Shown: positions 49,428-58,402, counted from the stretch's first letter. The stretch: DNA of 59,153 nucleotides from Oscillospiraceae bacterium (GCA_015064505.1 SVSB01000010.1:1-59153), one strand, 5' to 3'. Notes: a model not told the origin generated them from the sequence alone. Numbers and translations: made by a program.

Positions 49428-49799
49428 ATGAAAAGTTTAGCAGAACTTTCCGCCATCCGCGACAAGATGAAGAATCAGGTTGCCTCCAGAGCAAACGACC
49501 TTGAGGGCACCAAGATCATCGTCGGCATGGCTACCTGCGGCATTGCAGCAGGCGCACGTCCCGTTCTCAACGCTTTCGTTGAGGCTGTAGCTGAAGCCAA
49601 CATCGCAAACGTTACCGTTGCTCAGACCGGCTGCATCGGCATCTGCCAGTATGAGCCCGTTGTTGAGGTAGTTGAGCCCGGCAAGGAAAAGGTTACTTAC
49701 GTTAAGATGACCGCAGAGAAGGCTCAGCGCGTTTTTGAGGAGCACATCAAGGGCGGCAAGCCTGTTTCCGAGTTCACCATCGGCAGCGCGCAGAAATAA
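49428..49799 (+). CDS. Thioredoxin-like [2Fe-2S] ferredoxin
   Basis: A 123-residue thioredoxin-fold [2Fe-2S] protein. The ligands are Cys37 (ATCGIAAGARPV) and CIGIC near residue 69, with one partner position occupied by Ala (CGIAAG), a pattern seen in the small hyd-operon ferredoxin. It has a helical N-terminal arm. Binding site AGGAG. Electron carrier subunit or assembly partner of the hydrogenase. Third gene of the operon. Confidence 0.88.
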   Translation: MKSLAELSAIRDKMKNQVASRANDLEGTKIIVGMATCGIAAGARPVLNAFVEAVAEANIANVTVAQTGCIGICQYEPVVEVVEPGKEKVTYVKMTAEKAQRVFEEHIKGGKPVSEFTIGSAQK

Positions 49800-49815
49800 T
49801 AGGAGGAAATAGAGA

Positions 49816-51603
49816 ATGGTCAGATCAACCGTACTTATATGCGGCGGAACGGGCTGTAGCTCTTCCGGCAGCGCAAAAATCAAGGATAAAATGGTCGCCG
49901 AGCTCAAGGCTGCAGGTCTTGAGAATGAAGTAAAGGTAGTCGTTACCGGATGCTTCGGTCTTTGCGCACTCGGCCCCATTATGATAGTTTACCCTGAGGG
50001 AACCTTCTACTCCAGAGTTACCGTTGAGGACGTTCCCGAAATCGTTTCCGAGCATCTTCTTAAGGGTAGAATAGTTAAGCACCTCGCTTACGACGAGACC
50101 GTTAAGGCAGACGAGATCCTCTCCCTTAACGAGACCGCATTCTATAAGAAGCAGAAGAGAATCGCTCTCCGCAACTGCGGCGTTATCAACCCCGAGAATA
50201 TCGAAGAGTACATTGGTACCGACGGTTATCAGGCGCTTGGTAAGGTTCTTACCGAGATGAAGCCCCAGGAGGTTATCGACCTTATCAAGGCTTCCGGTCT
50301 TCGCGGACGCGGCGGCGCAGGCTTCCCTACCGGTATGAAGTGGCAGTTTGCCGCTAACCAGCCCGCAGGCAAGAAGTACGTTTGCTGCAACGCAGACGAG
50401 GGCGACCCCGGAGCATTCATGGACCGCTCCATCCTTGAGGGTGACCCCCACGCTCTTATCGAGGCTATGGCTATCGCAGGATACGCTATCGGCTCCGATC
50501 AGGGTTACGTTTACGTTCGTGCAGAGTATCCTATCGCAGTTAAGCGCCTTGAGATCGCTCTCAAGCAGGCTCGCGAGTACGGCCTCCTCGGCAAGGACAT
50601 CTTCGGCAGCGGCTTCAACTTTGACATCGAGCTCCGTCTTGGCGCGGGCGCATTCGTATGCGGCGAGGAGACCGCTCTTATGACCTCTATCGAGGGCAAG
50701 CGCGGCGAGCCCCGTCCCCGTCCTCCCTTCCCTGCAGTTAAGGGACTTTTCGGCCGCCCCTCCATCCTTAACAACGTTGAGACCTACGCAAACATCGCGC
50801 AGATCATTCTTAACGGTGCGGATTGGTTCAAGTCCATGGGTACCGAGAAGTCTTCCGGTACCAAGGTATTTGCTCTCGGCGGTAAGATAAAGAACACCGG
50901 ACTTGTTGAGGTTCCCATGGGTACCACTCTCCGCGAGATCATCTACGAGATCGGCGGCGGTATTCCGGACGGCAAGAAGTTCAAGGCTGCCCAGACCGGT
51001 GGTCCTTCCGGCGGATGTATCCCCGAAAAGCACATCGACACTCCCATCGACTTTGAGAACCTTGCAGCCATCGGCTCCATCATGGGATCCGGCGGACTCA
51101 TCGTTATGGATGAGGACAACTGCATGGTTGACATTGCTAAGTTCTTCCTTGAGTTCACCGTTGACGAGTCCTGCGGTAAGTGCACACCCTGCCGCGTAGG
51201 TACCGTTCGTATGCTTGAGATCCTTGATAAGATCACCAGCGGCAACGGCACTCTTGAGGATATAGACAAGCTTGAGGAGCTCTGCAACTACGTTAAGTCC
51301 GCTTCACTCTGCGGTCTTGGACAGACGGCTCCCAACCCCGTTCTTTCTACCCTTCAGTACTTCCGCGACGAGTATATTGCTCACGTCGTTGATAAGAAGT
51401 GCCCCGCCGGCGTATGTAAGAACCTTATGCGCTACGTTATCATCGAGGACAAGTGTAAGGGTTGTACCGCGTGCGCACGCAAGTGCCCCGTTGGTGCTAT
51501 CTCCGGTACCGTTAAGCAGCCTCACGTTATCGACGCTGAGAAGTGCGTAAAGTGCGGCGTATGTATCGAGACCTGTAAGTTCGGCGCTATCGTAAAGCAG
51601 TAA
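49816..51603 (+). CDS. hydB: NADH-dependent [FeFe]-hydrogenase subunit, NuoF-like flavoprotein
   Basis: A 595-residue diaphorase subunit. N-terminal thioredoxin-like [2Fe-2S] domain (CGGTGCSSSG, CFGLC). FMN/NADH domain with GRGGAGFPTGMKW (about 158-170) and NADEGDPGAF. [4Fe-4S] motif ESCGKCTPCRVGT (about 455). C-terminal two [4Fe-4S] ferredoxin domain (CKGCTACARKCPVG, CVKCGVCIETCKFG). Oxidises or reduces NAD(H) and may exchange with ferredoxin in electron bifurcation. AGGAGG start. Codon choice is strongly biased, as expected of a highly expressed gene. Confidence 0.96.
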   Translation: MVRSTVLICGGTGCSSSGSAKIKDKMVAELKAAGLENEVKVVVTGCFGLCALGPIMIVYPEGTFYSRVTVEDVPEIVSEHLLKGRIVKHLAYDETVKADEILSLNETAFYKKQKRIALRNCGVINPENIEEYIGTDGYQALGKVLTEMKPQEVIDLIKASGLRGRGGAGFPTGMKWQFAANQPAGKKYVCCNADEGDPGAFMDRSILEGDPHALIEAMAIAGYAIGSDQGYVYVRAEYPIAVKRLEIALKQAREYGLLGKDIFGSGFNFDIELRLGAGAFVCGEETALMTSIEGKRGEPRPRPPFPAVKGLFGRPSILNNVETYANIAQIILNGADWFKSMGTEKSSGTKVFALGGKIKNTGLVEVPMGTTLREIIYEIGGGIPDGKKFKAAQTGGPSGGCIPEKHIDTPIDFENLAAIGSIMGSGGLIVMDEDNCMVDIAKFFLEFTVDESCGKCTPCRVGTVRMLEILDKITSGNGTLEDIDKLEELCNYVKSASLCGLGQTAPNPVLSTLQYFRDEYIAHVVDKKCPAGVCKNLMRYVIIEDKCKGCTACARKCPVGAISGTVKQPHVIDAEKCVKCGVCIETCKFGAIVKQ

Positions 51604-51621
51604 GAAAGGAGTAAACCGATA

Positions 51622-53370
51622 ATGGATATGGTTAATGTTAAGATAAACGGCATCGCGGTTTCCGTACCTGCTGATGCAACCGTCCTTGAAGCTGCGAAGA
51701 CTGCGGGCGTTGACATCCCCACCCTTTGCTATCTTAAGGACATCAACGAGATCGGCGCTTGCCGCCTTTGCCTTGTTGAAGTTTCCGAGGGCGGCAGACC
51801 CTTCAGAATGGTTACCGCCTGCGTGTACCCCGTAAGCGACGGAATGGAGGTTAAGACCAACACTCCCAAGATCATCGCTTCCAGAAAGATGAACCTTGAG
51901 CTTCTTCTCTCCGCTCACGAAAAGAAGTGTCTCTCCTGCGTACGTTCTACTGACTGTGAGCTCCAGAAGCTCTGCCGTGACTACGGCGTTGACGAGAACG
52001 CATTTGAGAACGCAAAGAACGAAAAGAAGCCTCTTGACGTTTCCACCGCGTTCCTTGTACGCGACAACAACAAGTGTATCCTTTGCCGCCGTTGCGTAGC
52101 TGCCTGCCGCGATATGCAGGAGATCGGCGTTATCGGCGCAAACAACCGCGGTTATGACACGGAGATCGGCGCTTTCTTCGGAAAGAATCTTGCCGAGACC
52201 TCCTGCGTATCCTGCGGTCAGTGTATCGTTGCTTGCCCCGTTGGCGCTCTTTACGAGAAGGACGATACCGCTAAGATCCTTGATGCTATTGCAGATCCCA
52301 CCAAGCACGTTGCTATCTGCTGTGCTCCCTCTATCCGCGCTACCCTCGGCGAGTGCTTCGGCATGGAGCCCGGTACCGACGTTGAGGGCAAGATGGTTGC
52401 GGCTCTTCGCCGCGTAGGCTTCGACGGCGTTTACGACATGAACTTCACCGCCGACCTTACCATTATGGAAGAGGCTACCGAGCTTCTTGACCGCATCCAG
52501 AACGGCGGCAAGCTGCCCATGATGACCTCCTGCAGCCCCGGATGGATCAAGTACTGCGAGCACTACTTCCCCGAGCTTACCGATAACCTCTCCACCTGCA
52601 AGTCTCCTCAGCAGATGTTCGGCGCAGTATACAAGACCTATTACGCTCAGAAGCACGGTCTTGACCCCAAGGATATCGTATTCGTATCCGCTATCCCCTG
52701 CACCGCAAAGAAGTTTGAGGTTGGCAGAGCGGATCAGAACGCAGCAGGCGTTCCCGACGTTGATATCGCTGTTACCACCAGAGAGCTTGGCAGACTCATT
52801 GAGACCTGCGGCATAGACTTCAAGTCTCTTAACGACGAGAAGTTTGATAATCCCTTCTCCGTTGGTTCCGGCGCAGGCGTTATCTTCGGCGCTACCGGCG
52901 GCGTTATGGAGGCTGCTCTCCGTACCGCAGCTGAGGTTATCCTCGGCAAGCCCCTTGAGAAGGTTGAGTTTGAGGACGTTCGCGGTACCGAGGGTATCAA
53001 GCGCGCTACCTACAAGCTTGGCGACAACACCATCAGAGTTGCAGTTGCAAGCGGCACCAAGAACGCAAAGAAGCTTCTCCGTGCTGTTGAGAGCGGCGAG
53101 GAGCAGTACGAGTTCATTGAGATCATGTGCTGCCCCGGCGGCTGTGTAAACGGCGGCGGTCAGCCCCTCCAGCCCGCAAGCGTACGCAACACCGTTGACC
53201 TCCGTGCAGTTCGTGCACAGGTTCTCTACACCGCTGATAAGAAGATGGATCTCCGCAAGTCTCACGAGAATAGTATGATCAAGACTATTTACGACGAGTA
53301 CTTCGGAAAGCCCGGAAGCCACAAGGCTCACGAGATCCTCCACACCTCTTACGTAAAGCGCGGTCTTTAA
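51622..53370 (+). CDS. hydA: [FeFe]-hydrogenase catalytic subunit
   Basis: The 582-residue H2-forming subunit. N-terminal plant-type [2Fe-2S] domain (CYLKDINEIGACRLC), a His/Cys [4Fe-4S] region (CLSCVRSTDCELQKLC), two [4Fe-4S] clusters (CILCRRCVAAC, CVSCGQCIVACPVG), then the H-cluster domain with its three motifs TSCSPGWIKYCE, IPCTAKKFE and MCCPGGCVNGGGQP. With HydB and HydC it forms the NADH-dependent, probably bifurcating, hydrogenase. Maturases HydE/F/G are not in the window. Terminator directly after. Confidence 0.97.
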   Translation: MDMVNVKINGIAVSVPADATVLEAAKTAGVDIPTLCYLKDINEIGACRLCLVEVSEGGRPFRMVTACVYPVSDGMEVKTNTPKIIASRKMNLELLLSAHEKKCLSCVRSTDCELQKLCRDYGVDENAFENAKNEKKPLDVSTAFLVRDNNKCILCRRCVAACRDMQEIGVIGANNRGYDTEIGAFFGKNLAETSCVSCGQCIVACPVGALYEKDDTAKILDAIADPTKHVAICCAPSIRATLGECFGMEPGTDVEGKMVAALRRVGFDGVYDMNFTADLTIMEEATELLDRIQNGGKLPMMTSCSPGWIKYCEHYFPELTDNLSTCKSPQQMFGAVYKTYYAQKHGLDPKDIVFVSAIPCTAKKFEVGRADQNAAGVPDVDIAVTTRELGRLIETCGIDFKSLNDEKFDNPFSVGSGAGVIFGATGGVMEAALRTAAEVILGKPLEKVEFEDVRGTEGIKRATYKLGDNTIRVAVASGTKNAKKLLRAVESGEEQYEFIEIMCCPGGCVNGGGQPLQPASVRNTVDLRAVRAQVLYTADKKMDLRKSHENSMIKTIYDEYFGKPGSHKAHEILHTSYVKRGL

Positions 53371-53375
53371 TTAAC

Positions 53376-53410
53376 AAAACGCGGTGCTTCTCCGGAAGCA
53401 CCGCGTTTCA
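53376..53410 (+). terminator. terminator of hydrogenase operon
   Basis: AAAACGCGGTGCTTC, loop TCCG, GAAGCACCGCGTTT, beginning 6 bp after the hydA stop. Confidence 0.93.
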
Positions 53411-53418
53411 TTTACAAG

Positions 53419-53561
53419 CAAAAAAACGGACCGTCGAGGTATCGAACCCCAAAGGGGTGAGCGCGCGAAGCGCCACCTCTTTGAGGTGCTGAAGGACGCC
53501 GTTCCCTACAGGTCAGATGTTACTCTGCAGTAGGGACGGCATGCCGGACTGTCCGTTTTTT
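53419..53561 (-). repeat. Composite dyad element C with T-arm-like motif
   Basis: Outer arms AAAAAACGGAC / GTCCGTTTTTT bracket 143 bp containing CCCC-AAA-GGGG, a GCGC dyad, CACCTC-TTT-GAGGTG and GCCGTTCCCTAC...GTAGGGACGGC. Read on the minus strand it ends GGGGTTCGATACCTCGACGG then TCCG and a T run, like the 3' part of a tRNA followed by a terminator. No tRNA is present. It presumably terminates the GH5-like gene. Confidence 0.55.
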
Positions 53562-53568
53562 ATATCAA

Positions 53569-54684
53569 TTACTTATTCTTCGCTGCCTGCTTCTCTTCAA
53601 AGCGCTTATCAGCCATAGCCGCAAAGCGCTGCATGATCTGGATCTCCTTAGCTATGTAAGGCTTGCCGTTGAAGCGGTAGAGATCGTGCTGGAATTTTGT
53701 AAGATCTCTGGGTCCGTAATACTCGGGATCCTCGATATCCTTCATATAAGTTCCCCAAGGCTCATAGGTCTGGGAGAAGCCCTGAATGAGTCCCCAGTGA
53801 TAAGAGCCGATACCCTCAAGGTAGAAGAGGGGGAATATCTCGTCAACGTTGTTGTGGGAGATACGGTTGAGCCACTCGTTATTGATAAGGGGTCTGCCAA
53901 ACTGTTTCTTAAGCTTTTCGATAAGAACTATCATGTTCTGGAAGCTTCCGTAATAGTGGAAGGTAATGATATCGGAAAGCTCGCAGGCACGAAGCTGTGC
54001 GGAGTTAGAGATATCAAGATCCTTATTATAAGCCCAGCAGTCAGCGGTAAGAGGCTGAATTGGATCGTGAGAACGAATGATCTCAAAGAGCTTTTCCATC
54101 ATAGGCACGCTCATATCGCCGCGGCGACCGTTGGAGATCTCATTCCATACGTCCCAGATCTGGATGCGGGGATCCTTTGCATACTTTGCGGCGATCTCGT
54201 CAACCATCTCAAAGAACTTGGGTTGCATATCGGGCTCGTCGGGTACCATATATCCGTGAGCGGTGTATCCGCCTGCGTGAGGTCCGCGGCAGATTCCGGA
54301 GTGATAACCCCAGTCAACCTTCTGCTCGCCGAACTTTGCGGGAATGAAAAGCTCCTTGGGCACGGTGCAGTCGTTACCGAGAGTAAGCATTACTTTGATG
54401 CCAAACTCATCGGCAGATGCAATGTACTCCTCAAGGTTGTTCATAAAGCTATCGTGCTCGTAGTACCAAACCTCGAACTGGATGATGGCACGAACGGCGT
54501 TAAGTCCGGTCTTTTTAGCGAGCTCAAACTCATATCTGATCTGATCGATAACTTCCTTATGATTGTACTCCTGCCACATGGCGATGCGGTTTACGCAGTT
54601 GGAAGGATAACCGTTAAATCCGCGGATCCACGGCTGCTCATTATACCACTCCCAAGCCTGCTCTTTAGTCCATTGCTGAAGCAT
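53569..54684 (-). CDS. GH5-like (clan GH-A) glycoside hydrolase
   Basis: A 371-residue TIM-barrel hydrolase without signal peptide. WDVWNEISNGRRG (about 175-187) holds the acid/base Glu, and PLINNEWLNR (about 268-277) the nucleophile Glu, as in cellulase/mannanase-type GH5 and related families. The barrel opens with WIRGFNGYPSNCVNRIAMW. Cytoplasmic, so the substrate is probably an imported oligosaccharide. GGAGG before ATG 54684. Divergent from the AraC gene with overlapping promoters. Exact family and substrate uncertain. Confidence 0.85.
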   Translation of the reverse strand: MLQQWTKEQAWEWYNEQPWIRGFNGYPSNCVNRIAMWQEYNHKEVIDQIRYEFELAKKTGLNAVRAIIQFEVWYYEHDSFMNNLEEYIASADEFGIKVMLTLGNDCTVPKELFIPAKFGEQKVDWGYHSGICRGPHAGGYTAHGYMVPDEPDMQPKFFEMVDEIAAKYAKDPRIQIWDVWNEISNGRRGDMSVPMMEKLFEIIRSHDPIQPLTADCWAYNKDLDISNSAQLRACELSDIITFHYYGSFQNMIVLIEKLKKQFGRPLINNEWLNRISHNNVDEIFPLFYLEGIGSYHWGLIQGFSQTYEPWGTYMKDIEDPEYYGPRDLTKFQHDLYRFNGKPYIAKEIQIMQRFAAMADKRFEEKQAAKNK

Positions 54685-54728
54685 ATTATACCTCCAAAAA
54701 GTAAAATATAAATAAGACTTACAAAAAA

Positions 54729-54775
54729 ATTATATCAAATAAGTCCTTGACGGCAAAGCATAAAAGCGATATAAT
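54729..54775. promoter_or_regulatory. Divergent overlapping promoters, GH5-like / AraC
   Basis: Rightward: TTGACG (54747-54752), 17 bp, TATAAT (54770-54775). Leftward: TTGCCG (54751-54756), 16 bp, TATAAT (54729-54734). The two -35 boxes overlap, so one occupied promoter would hinder the other. Confidence 0.7.
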
Positions 54776-54801
54776 ATAGCCAAAAAGTAAGGAGATGCGT
54801 G

Positions 54802-55581
54802 ATGTTAAAATATCAGAATGAAAATATCGGCGAAAGCTATTCCTTTAAATGCCGTTTTCACAAAAAATACACCGTACCTCCGCATATTCACGAATACAGC
54901 GAGCTTGCTTACGTTCGCACGGGCAATCTCACGGCTTCTATCAACGGAGAACGGGTGATCATCCCCGAGGGACACGCGGCTTTTATATTTCCTAACGTTA
55001 TCCACGAATATACACCCGAAACGCCCTGCGAGATGTGGTGCGCCGTTTATTCCAACGACTTTCTGCAAACCTTCTTTCGTTTGTATCCCGACAGCGCCCC
55101 CGAGAATTGCATCATCCCGCTGGGAGAAAGCAAAAAATACGCCGAGGCGCTGGTTAAATTAGATCCAACCAATATAATAAAACTGACGGGGATGCTCCAT
55201 CTGCTTTATTCGGAGCTTGCAAATAAAACCAATATGCTTCCCCGAAGCCGCAACGATAATTCCCTTTACCACTCTGCGATCAATTACATATCCCAGAACT
55301 TCAGAAGCGACATCACTCTGACCGATATGTCAAAGGAGCTTGGATATCACGAAAAATACCTATCCTCCACCCTGCACTCTCTTACTAAGATGAACTTCCG
55401 CACCTTTCTTGCAACGTACCGTATAAATCACGCCAAAAGCCTTCTTAAAAGCTCGGAATCGACCATCGCGGAAATAGCTATGGATTCGGGTTTTGCCTCT
55501 CTTAATACGTTCAATCGCGTTTTTAAGGACATTACGGGCACCACCCCAAGCGAATACCGCAAAAGAAAGCTTTCTAAATAA
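54802..55581 (+). CDS. AraC-family regulator (divergent from GH5-like gene)
   Basis: A 259-residue AraC regulator with cupin sensor (about 20-90; HIHEYSELAYVRTGNLTASING, IPEGHAAFIFPNVIHEY) and C-terminal double helix-turn-helix (about 165-258; MSKELGYHEKYLSSTLHSLTKM, IAMDSGFASLNTFNRVFKDITGTTPSEYRK). AAGGAG before ATG 54802. Likely controls the divergent GH5-like gene (inference). Confidence 0.92.
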   Translation: MLKYQNENIGESYSFKCRFHKKYTVPPHIHEYSELAYVRTGNLTASINGERVIIPEGHAAFIFPNVIHEYTPETPCEMWCAVYSNDFLQTFFRLYPDSAPENCIIPLGESKKYAEALVKLDPTNIIKLTGMLHLLYSELANKTNMLPRSRNDNSLYHSAINYISQNFRSDITLTDMSKELGYHEKYLSSTLHSLTKMNFRTFLATYRINHAKSLLKSSESTIAEIAMDSGFASLNTFNRVFKDITGTTPSEYRKRKLSK

Positions 55582-55620
55582 GAAAATGAGCCGATCTCTC
55601 GGCTCATTTTCTTATTTTTT
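55576..55620. terminator. bidirectional terminator
   Basis: AAATAAGAAAATGAGCCGA, loop TCTC, TCGGCTCATTTTCTTATTT, between the AraC gene and the convergent surface-protein gene. Confidence 0.93.
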
Positions 55621-56886
55621 CTTTAAAACAAATACTATGATCACGGCACCGATTGCGATAATCGCCGCGCATATCAGCACTGCGATCGTCACAGAAGTGC
55701 CGTTATCCGCTGAAGCTCCCCCGCTTCCTGAAGTATGATCAACGGTCACGTGTGCGGATTCGCTATCGTTTAGATCAGAGTCTGCCGTAACTTCATCAAC
55801 CGATTCGCCGTCTATGTCAAAAACAAAAGAATCCTCGGGAATTACTATCGGAGCATCGGTAACAAAGCTTGGCTCGGTATCCGACGGAGTACCTATTCTG
55901 ACCTTGGTATCAAAAACGCTTGAAACGCTTTTATATGTCGGCTGAGTCATGATTTTTGAAGAATATCTGATCAACGAAGGATTAAATATCTCGGTATTGT
56001 AGGTTTCGGGCTTGTTTGCAATAGCGCGGGCATCGTTAAGAGAAACAGCTCCTATCTTACCGCCTTCCCAGTTAACGACAATGCTGTTTACGTCTACGTT
56101 TTCGTAATATCCATCAGCAAAGATATAATTCACAACCGCGTTATCCTTGACCGTTATCCGGACGTTTCCGCAAAGAAGATTCTCTGCACCGACTGAAGTA
56201 AAGCAAATAGCGCCCACCTTTGCTTTGCCACCAACGGTGATACTTGCATTGCCGTAATGATTTCCGTAGGCGACCGATCGGTTGAATACACCGATAAATA
56301 TCTTTTCTCCACCCAATACGGTAACGTTGATATCTCTGTGAGAAGCCATATCGGGCATCCCTACGCCGTTCTGGTAGCCGCCGAGAATAGAAAGCGCAGA
56401 AGCAAAATCCATCCCGGATGGCTTTGCGTCAAATACGGTCTTAACGCCGTCACCAAAAATAATGGGGTGACAATTAGCAATAAAAAAGAAATAATTCTCC
56501 TTCAATCGAATCGTAATATCGTCAAATTCGATCTTTCCGTGAAGTACGAAACGGCATCCCAAAGCACGGTATTCCGCTCCGTCACTCTCTCCGTAATCAA
56601 CGCCCGCGAAGTTAGAAGTGATCTTCACGGACCCGCTGTAATCTTTACCGTAATCAAAGGTAGCGTCCTGATCAAAAGCACCGCAGATAACGATCAAGCA
56701 GTCCTTGGAAAGGTCAAGAGCATCAAAAGCATTTGCGATAGTGCCAACAGCTTTTGACGGCGAAGAGCCGTCGCCCTTGCCTCCGTTTTTTAAGAACACA
56801 ACGGTTTTGTTTCCCGCAGAAACGGGCAAAGGTATAATCGCAAACACAAATAGCAAGCAAAGGAAAACAGCAACCGCTTTTTTCAT
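55612..56886 (-). CDS. Surface protein of tandem beta-solenoid family, paralog 1
   Basis: A 424-residue exported protein: signal peptide (cleavage near PVSAG, 25), ectodomain about 26-300 with repeating strands (FDDITIRL, ASITVGGKAKVGAICF, CGNVRITVKDNAVV) of beta-helix type, acidic linker (about 320-395), then a C-terminal membrane helix and KKK. No LPxTG; anchoring is by the helix. Homologous along its length to the next two genes. Family not recognised. The linker here is Asp/Ser/Glu-rich instead of TEP-rich. Confidence 0.8.
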   Translation of the reverse strand: MKKAVAVFLCLLFVFAIIPLPVSAGNKTVVFLKNGGKGDGSSPSKAVGTIANAFDALDLSKDCLIVICGAFDQDATFDYGKDYSGSVKITSNFAGVDYGESDGAEYRALGCRFVLHGKIEFDDITIRLKENYFFFIANCHPIIFGDGVKTVFDAKPSGMDFASALSILGGYQNGVGMPDMASHRDINVTVLGGEKIFIGVFNRSVAYGNHYGNASITVGGKAKVGAICFTSVGAENLLCGNVRITVKDNAVVNYIFADGYYENVDVNSIVVNWEGGKIGAVSLNDARAIANKPETYNTEIFNPSLIRYSSKIMTQPTYKSVSSVFDTKVRIGTPSDTEPSFVTDAPIVIPEDSFVFDIDGESVDEVTADSDLNDSESAHVTVDHTSGSGGASADNGTSVTIAVLICAAIIAIGAVIIVFVLKKK

Positions 56887-56962
56887 AATGCCTCCACAAA
56901 ACGACGTTTATACTATTATTTTAACAGATTGTTTTACGGATGTAAAGCACTTTTTAAAATAA

Positions 56963-56992
56963 GAAAAGACCCGCCGCGAGACGAGTCTTTTC
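56963..56992 (-). terminator. terminator of paralog 2
   Basis: GAAAAGAC / GTCTTTTC stem with a 14-nt loop, 12 bp after the paralog 2 stop. Confidence 0.65.
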
Positions 56993-57003
56993 GCATAATC
57001 GAC

Positions 57004-58245
57004 TTAGTTTTCCTTCTTCTTGAGAAGTACTACAGCGGCAACGGAGATAACTGCTGCAGCTGCAACAGCGATCATAACGGATGCGTCACCGGTGGAGGGA
57101 GTGGGCTCGGGATCAACGGGAGCTACAGTAGTATCAACGGTAGCTTCGGTGGTTACGGCAGCCTCGGTGGTTACGGTTGCTTCGGTGGTAACAACAGCCT
57201 CAGTGGTTACAACGGGCTCGGTAACAACGGGAGTCTCCGCGATCTCCTCTGCCTTATCAAAGCCGAGAGAAGCGATCTCGAAGTACTGGTTGGTCTTAAC
57301 TGCGGGAGCATACTTAAGAGTAGCACCGTTAACGCAGGTAACGGTATTGGGAGTAGTGAAGGTAAGACCGGGAAGAATAGCGTCCTTGGAGCTTACGTTC
57401 TCAATGTTACCACCAAGCCAGTTTACGGTAAGACTGTTAACGGTTACGCCGGTCTCAGCACCGGGAGTACCGAGAATGTACTGTACGTTTGCATCATCCT
57501 TAACGGTGATCTCAACGTCGCCGCAAGATACGTTGGGCTTATTTACAGAGCTGAAGTAGAGGCAGCCGACCTTTGCGGTGCCGCCAACGGTAATATTAGC
57601 CTTACCGCTGTGGTTACGGGCATCAGCCTGACGGTTGTATGCACCGATAGCAAATCTCTCACCGCTGAGAACGGTAATGTTAATATCCTTGGTCTCGTCA
57701 GCTACGCTCATTCCGTCAGTTGCCTGATAGCCGCCAAGAATGGAAATAGCCTTAGCAAAATTAAGTCCGGTAGTATCGCCGTCAAAAGCAGTGGCAACAC
57801 CCTCTCCGAAGGTTACAGGGTAGCACTGAGCGATAACGAACCAAAACGCCTTGTTGAGGTGGATATTAAGGTTCTCAAAGGTTGTAGCGCCGGTCATAAA
57901 GAATCTGAAGCCGCCGGTGATGATATACTCGGCAGCAGCAGTAGCACGGTAGTCAACGCCGCCGTAAACGGAGGTGAAGGTTACGGAGCCGGTGAAAGGA
58001 ACTGCGTAGTCAAAGTTTGCATTCTGAGAGAAGGGACCGCATACTACGATGGTACAATCCTTGGTGAGGTCCAACGCGTTATAAGCAGACTGAAGATCGC
58101 CAACAGCGTTTTCTGCGGAAGAGCCGTCGCCTGCGGCGCCGTCCTTAAGGTAAACTACGGTTGCGCCTTCAGCTGCAGAAACAGAGAAAGGAACCATTGC
58201 GCAAACAAGGATAGCGCAAAGAACAAGTGCAAGAATCTTTTTCAT
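57004..58245 (-). CDS. Surface protein of tandem beta-solenoid family, paralog 2
   Basis: A 413-residue exported protein with signal peptide (AMVPFSVSA), ectodomain about 24-320 sharing ALDLTKDCTIVVCGPF, GGVDYRATAAAEY, ANITVGGTAKVG and CGDVEITVKDDANV with its neighbours, then a linker of TTEA/VTTEA repeats (about 335-380). A C-terminal membrane helix ends LLKKKEN. AGGAG start. The promoter at 58283-58312 lies in a region rich in ATAACA boxes. Probably a cell-surface structural or adhesive protein (inference). Confidence 0.82.
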   Translation of the reverse strand: MKKILALVLCAILVCAMVPFSVSAAEGATVVYLKDGAAGDGSSAENAVGDLQSAYNALDLTKDCTIVVCGPFSQNANFDYAVPFTGSVTFTSVYGGVDYRATAAAEYIITGGFRFFMTGATTFENLNIHLNKAFWFVIAQCYPVTFGEGVATAFDGDTTGLNFAKAISILGGYQATDGMSVADETKDINITVLSGERFAIGAYNRQADARNHSGKANITVGGTAKVGCLYFSSVNKPNVSCGDVEITVKDDANVQYILGTPGAETGVTVNSLTVNWLGGNIENVSSKDAILPGLTFTTPNTVTCVNGATLKYAPAVKTNQYFEIASLGFDKAEEIAETPVVTEPVVTTEAVVTTEATVTTEAAVTTEATVDTTVAPVDPEPTPSTGDASVMIAVAAAAVISVAAVVLLKKKEN

Positions 58246-58282
58246 TTTGTTTCTCCTTATGTATTTTGGGATTTACAGTATG

Positions 58283-58312
58283 ATTATAACAAACTTGTTA
58301 TGCATTTGTAAA
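58283..58312 (-). promoter_or_regulatory. promoter of paralog 2 with palindrome
   Basis: On the minus strand: TTTACA (58307-58312), 18 bp, TATAAT (58283-58288). The palindrome ATAACAA-AC-TTGTTAT (58285-58300) covers the -10. Further TATAACA/CATAACA boxes follow at about 58333, 58346 and 58371. Confidence 0.65.
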
Positions 58313-58402
58313 TAGATTTTTAACATTTTTGCTATAACATTTTCTCATAACAAAAGAATTATGCCATCAATTATAACAAAAATGCACCTTGGCTCAAAAA
58401 GG

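Noticed and set aside
51304-53343. 679-codon ORF antisense to hydA
   Set aside because: A long shadow frame caused by strong codon bias in hydA; the sense strand has complete Fe-S and H-cluster motifs.
56929-58311. 460-codon plus-strand ORF opposite surface-protein paralog 2
   Set aside because: Antisense shadow of a repetitive gene that has a signal peptide, binding site, promoter and terminator on the minus strand.
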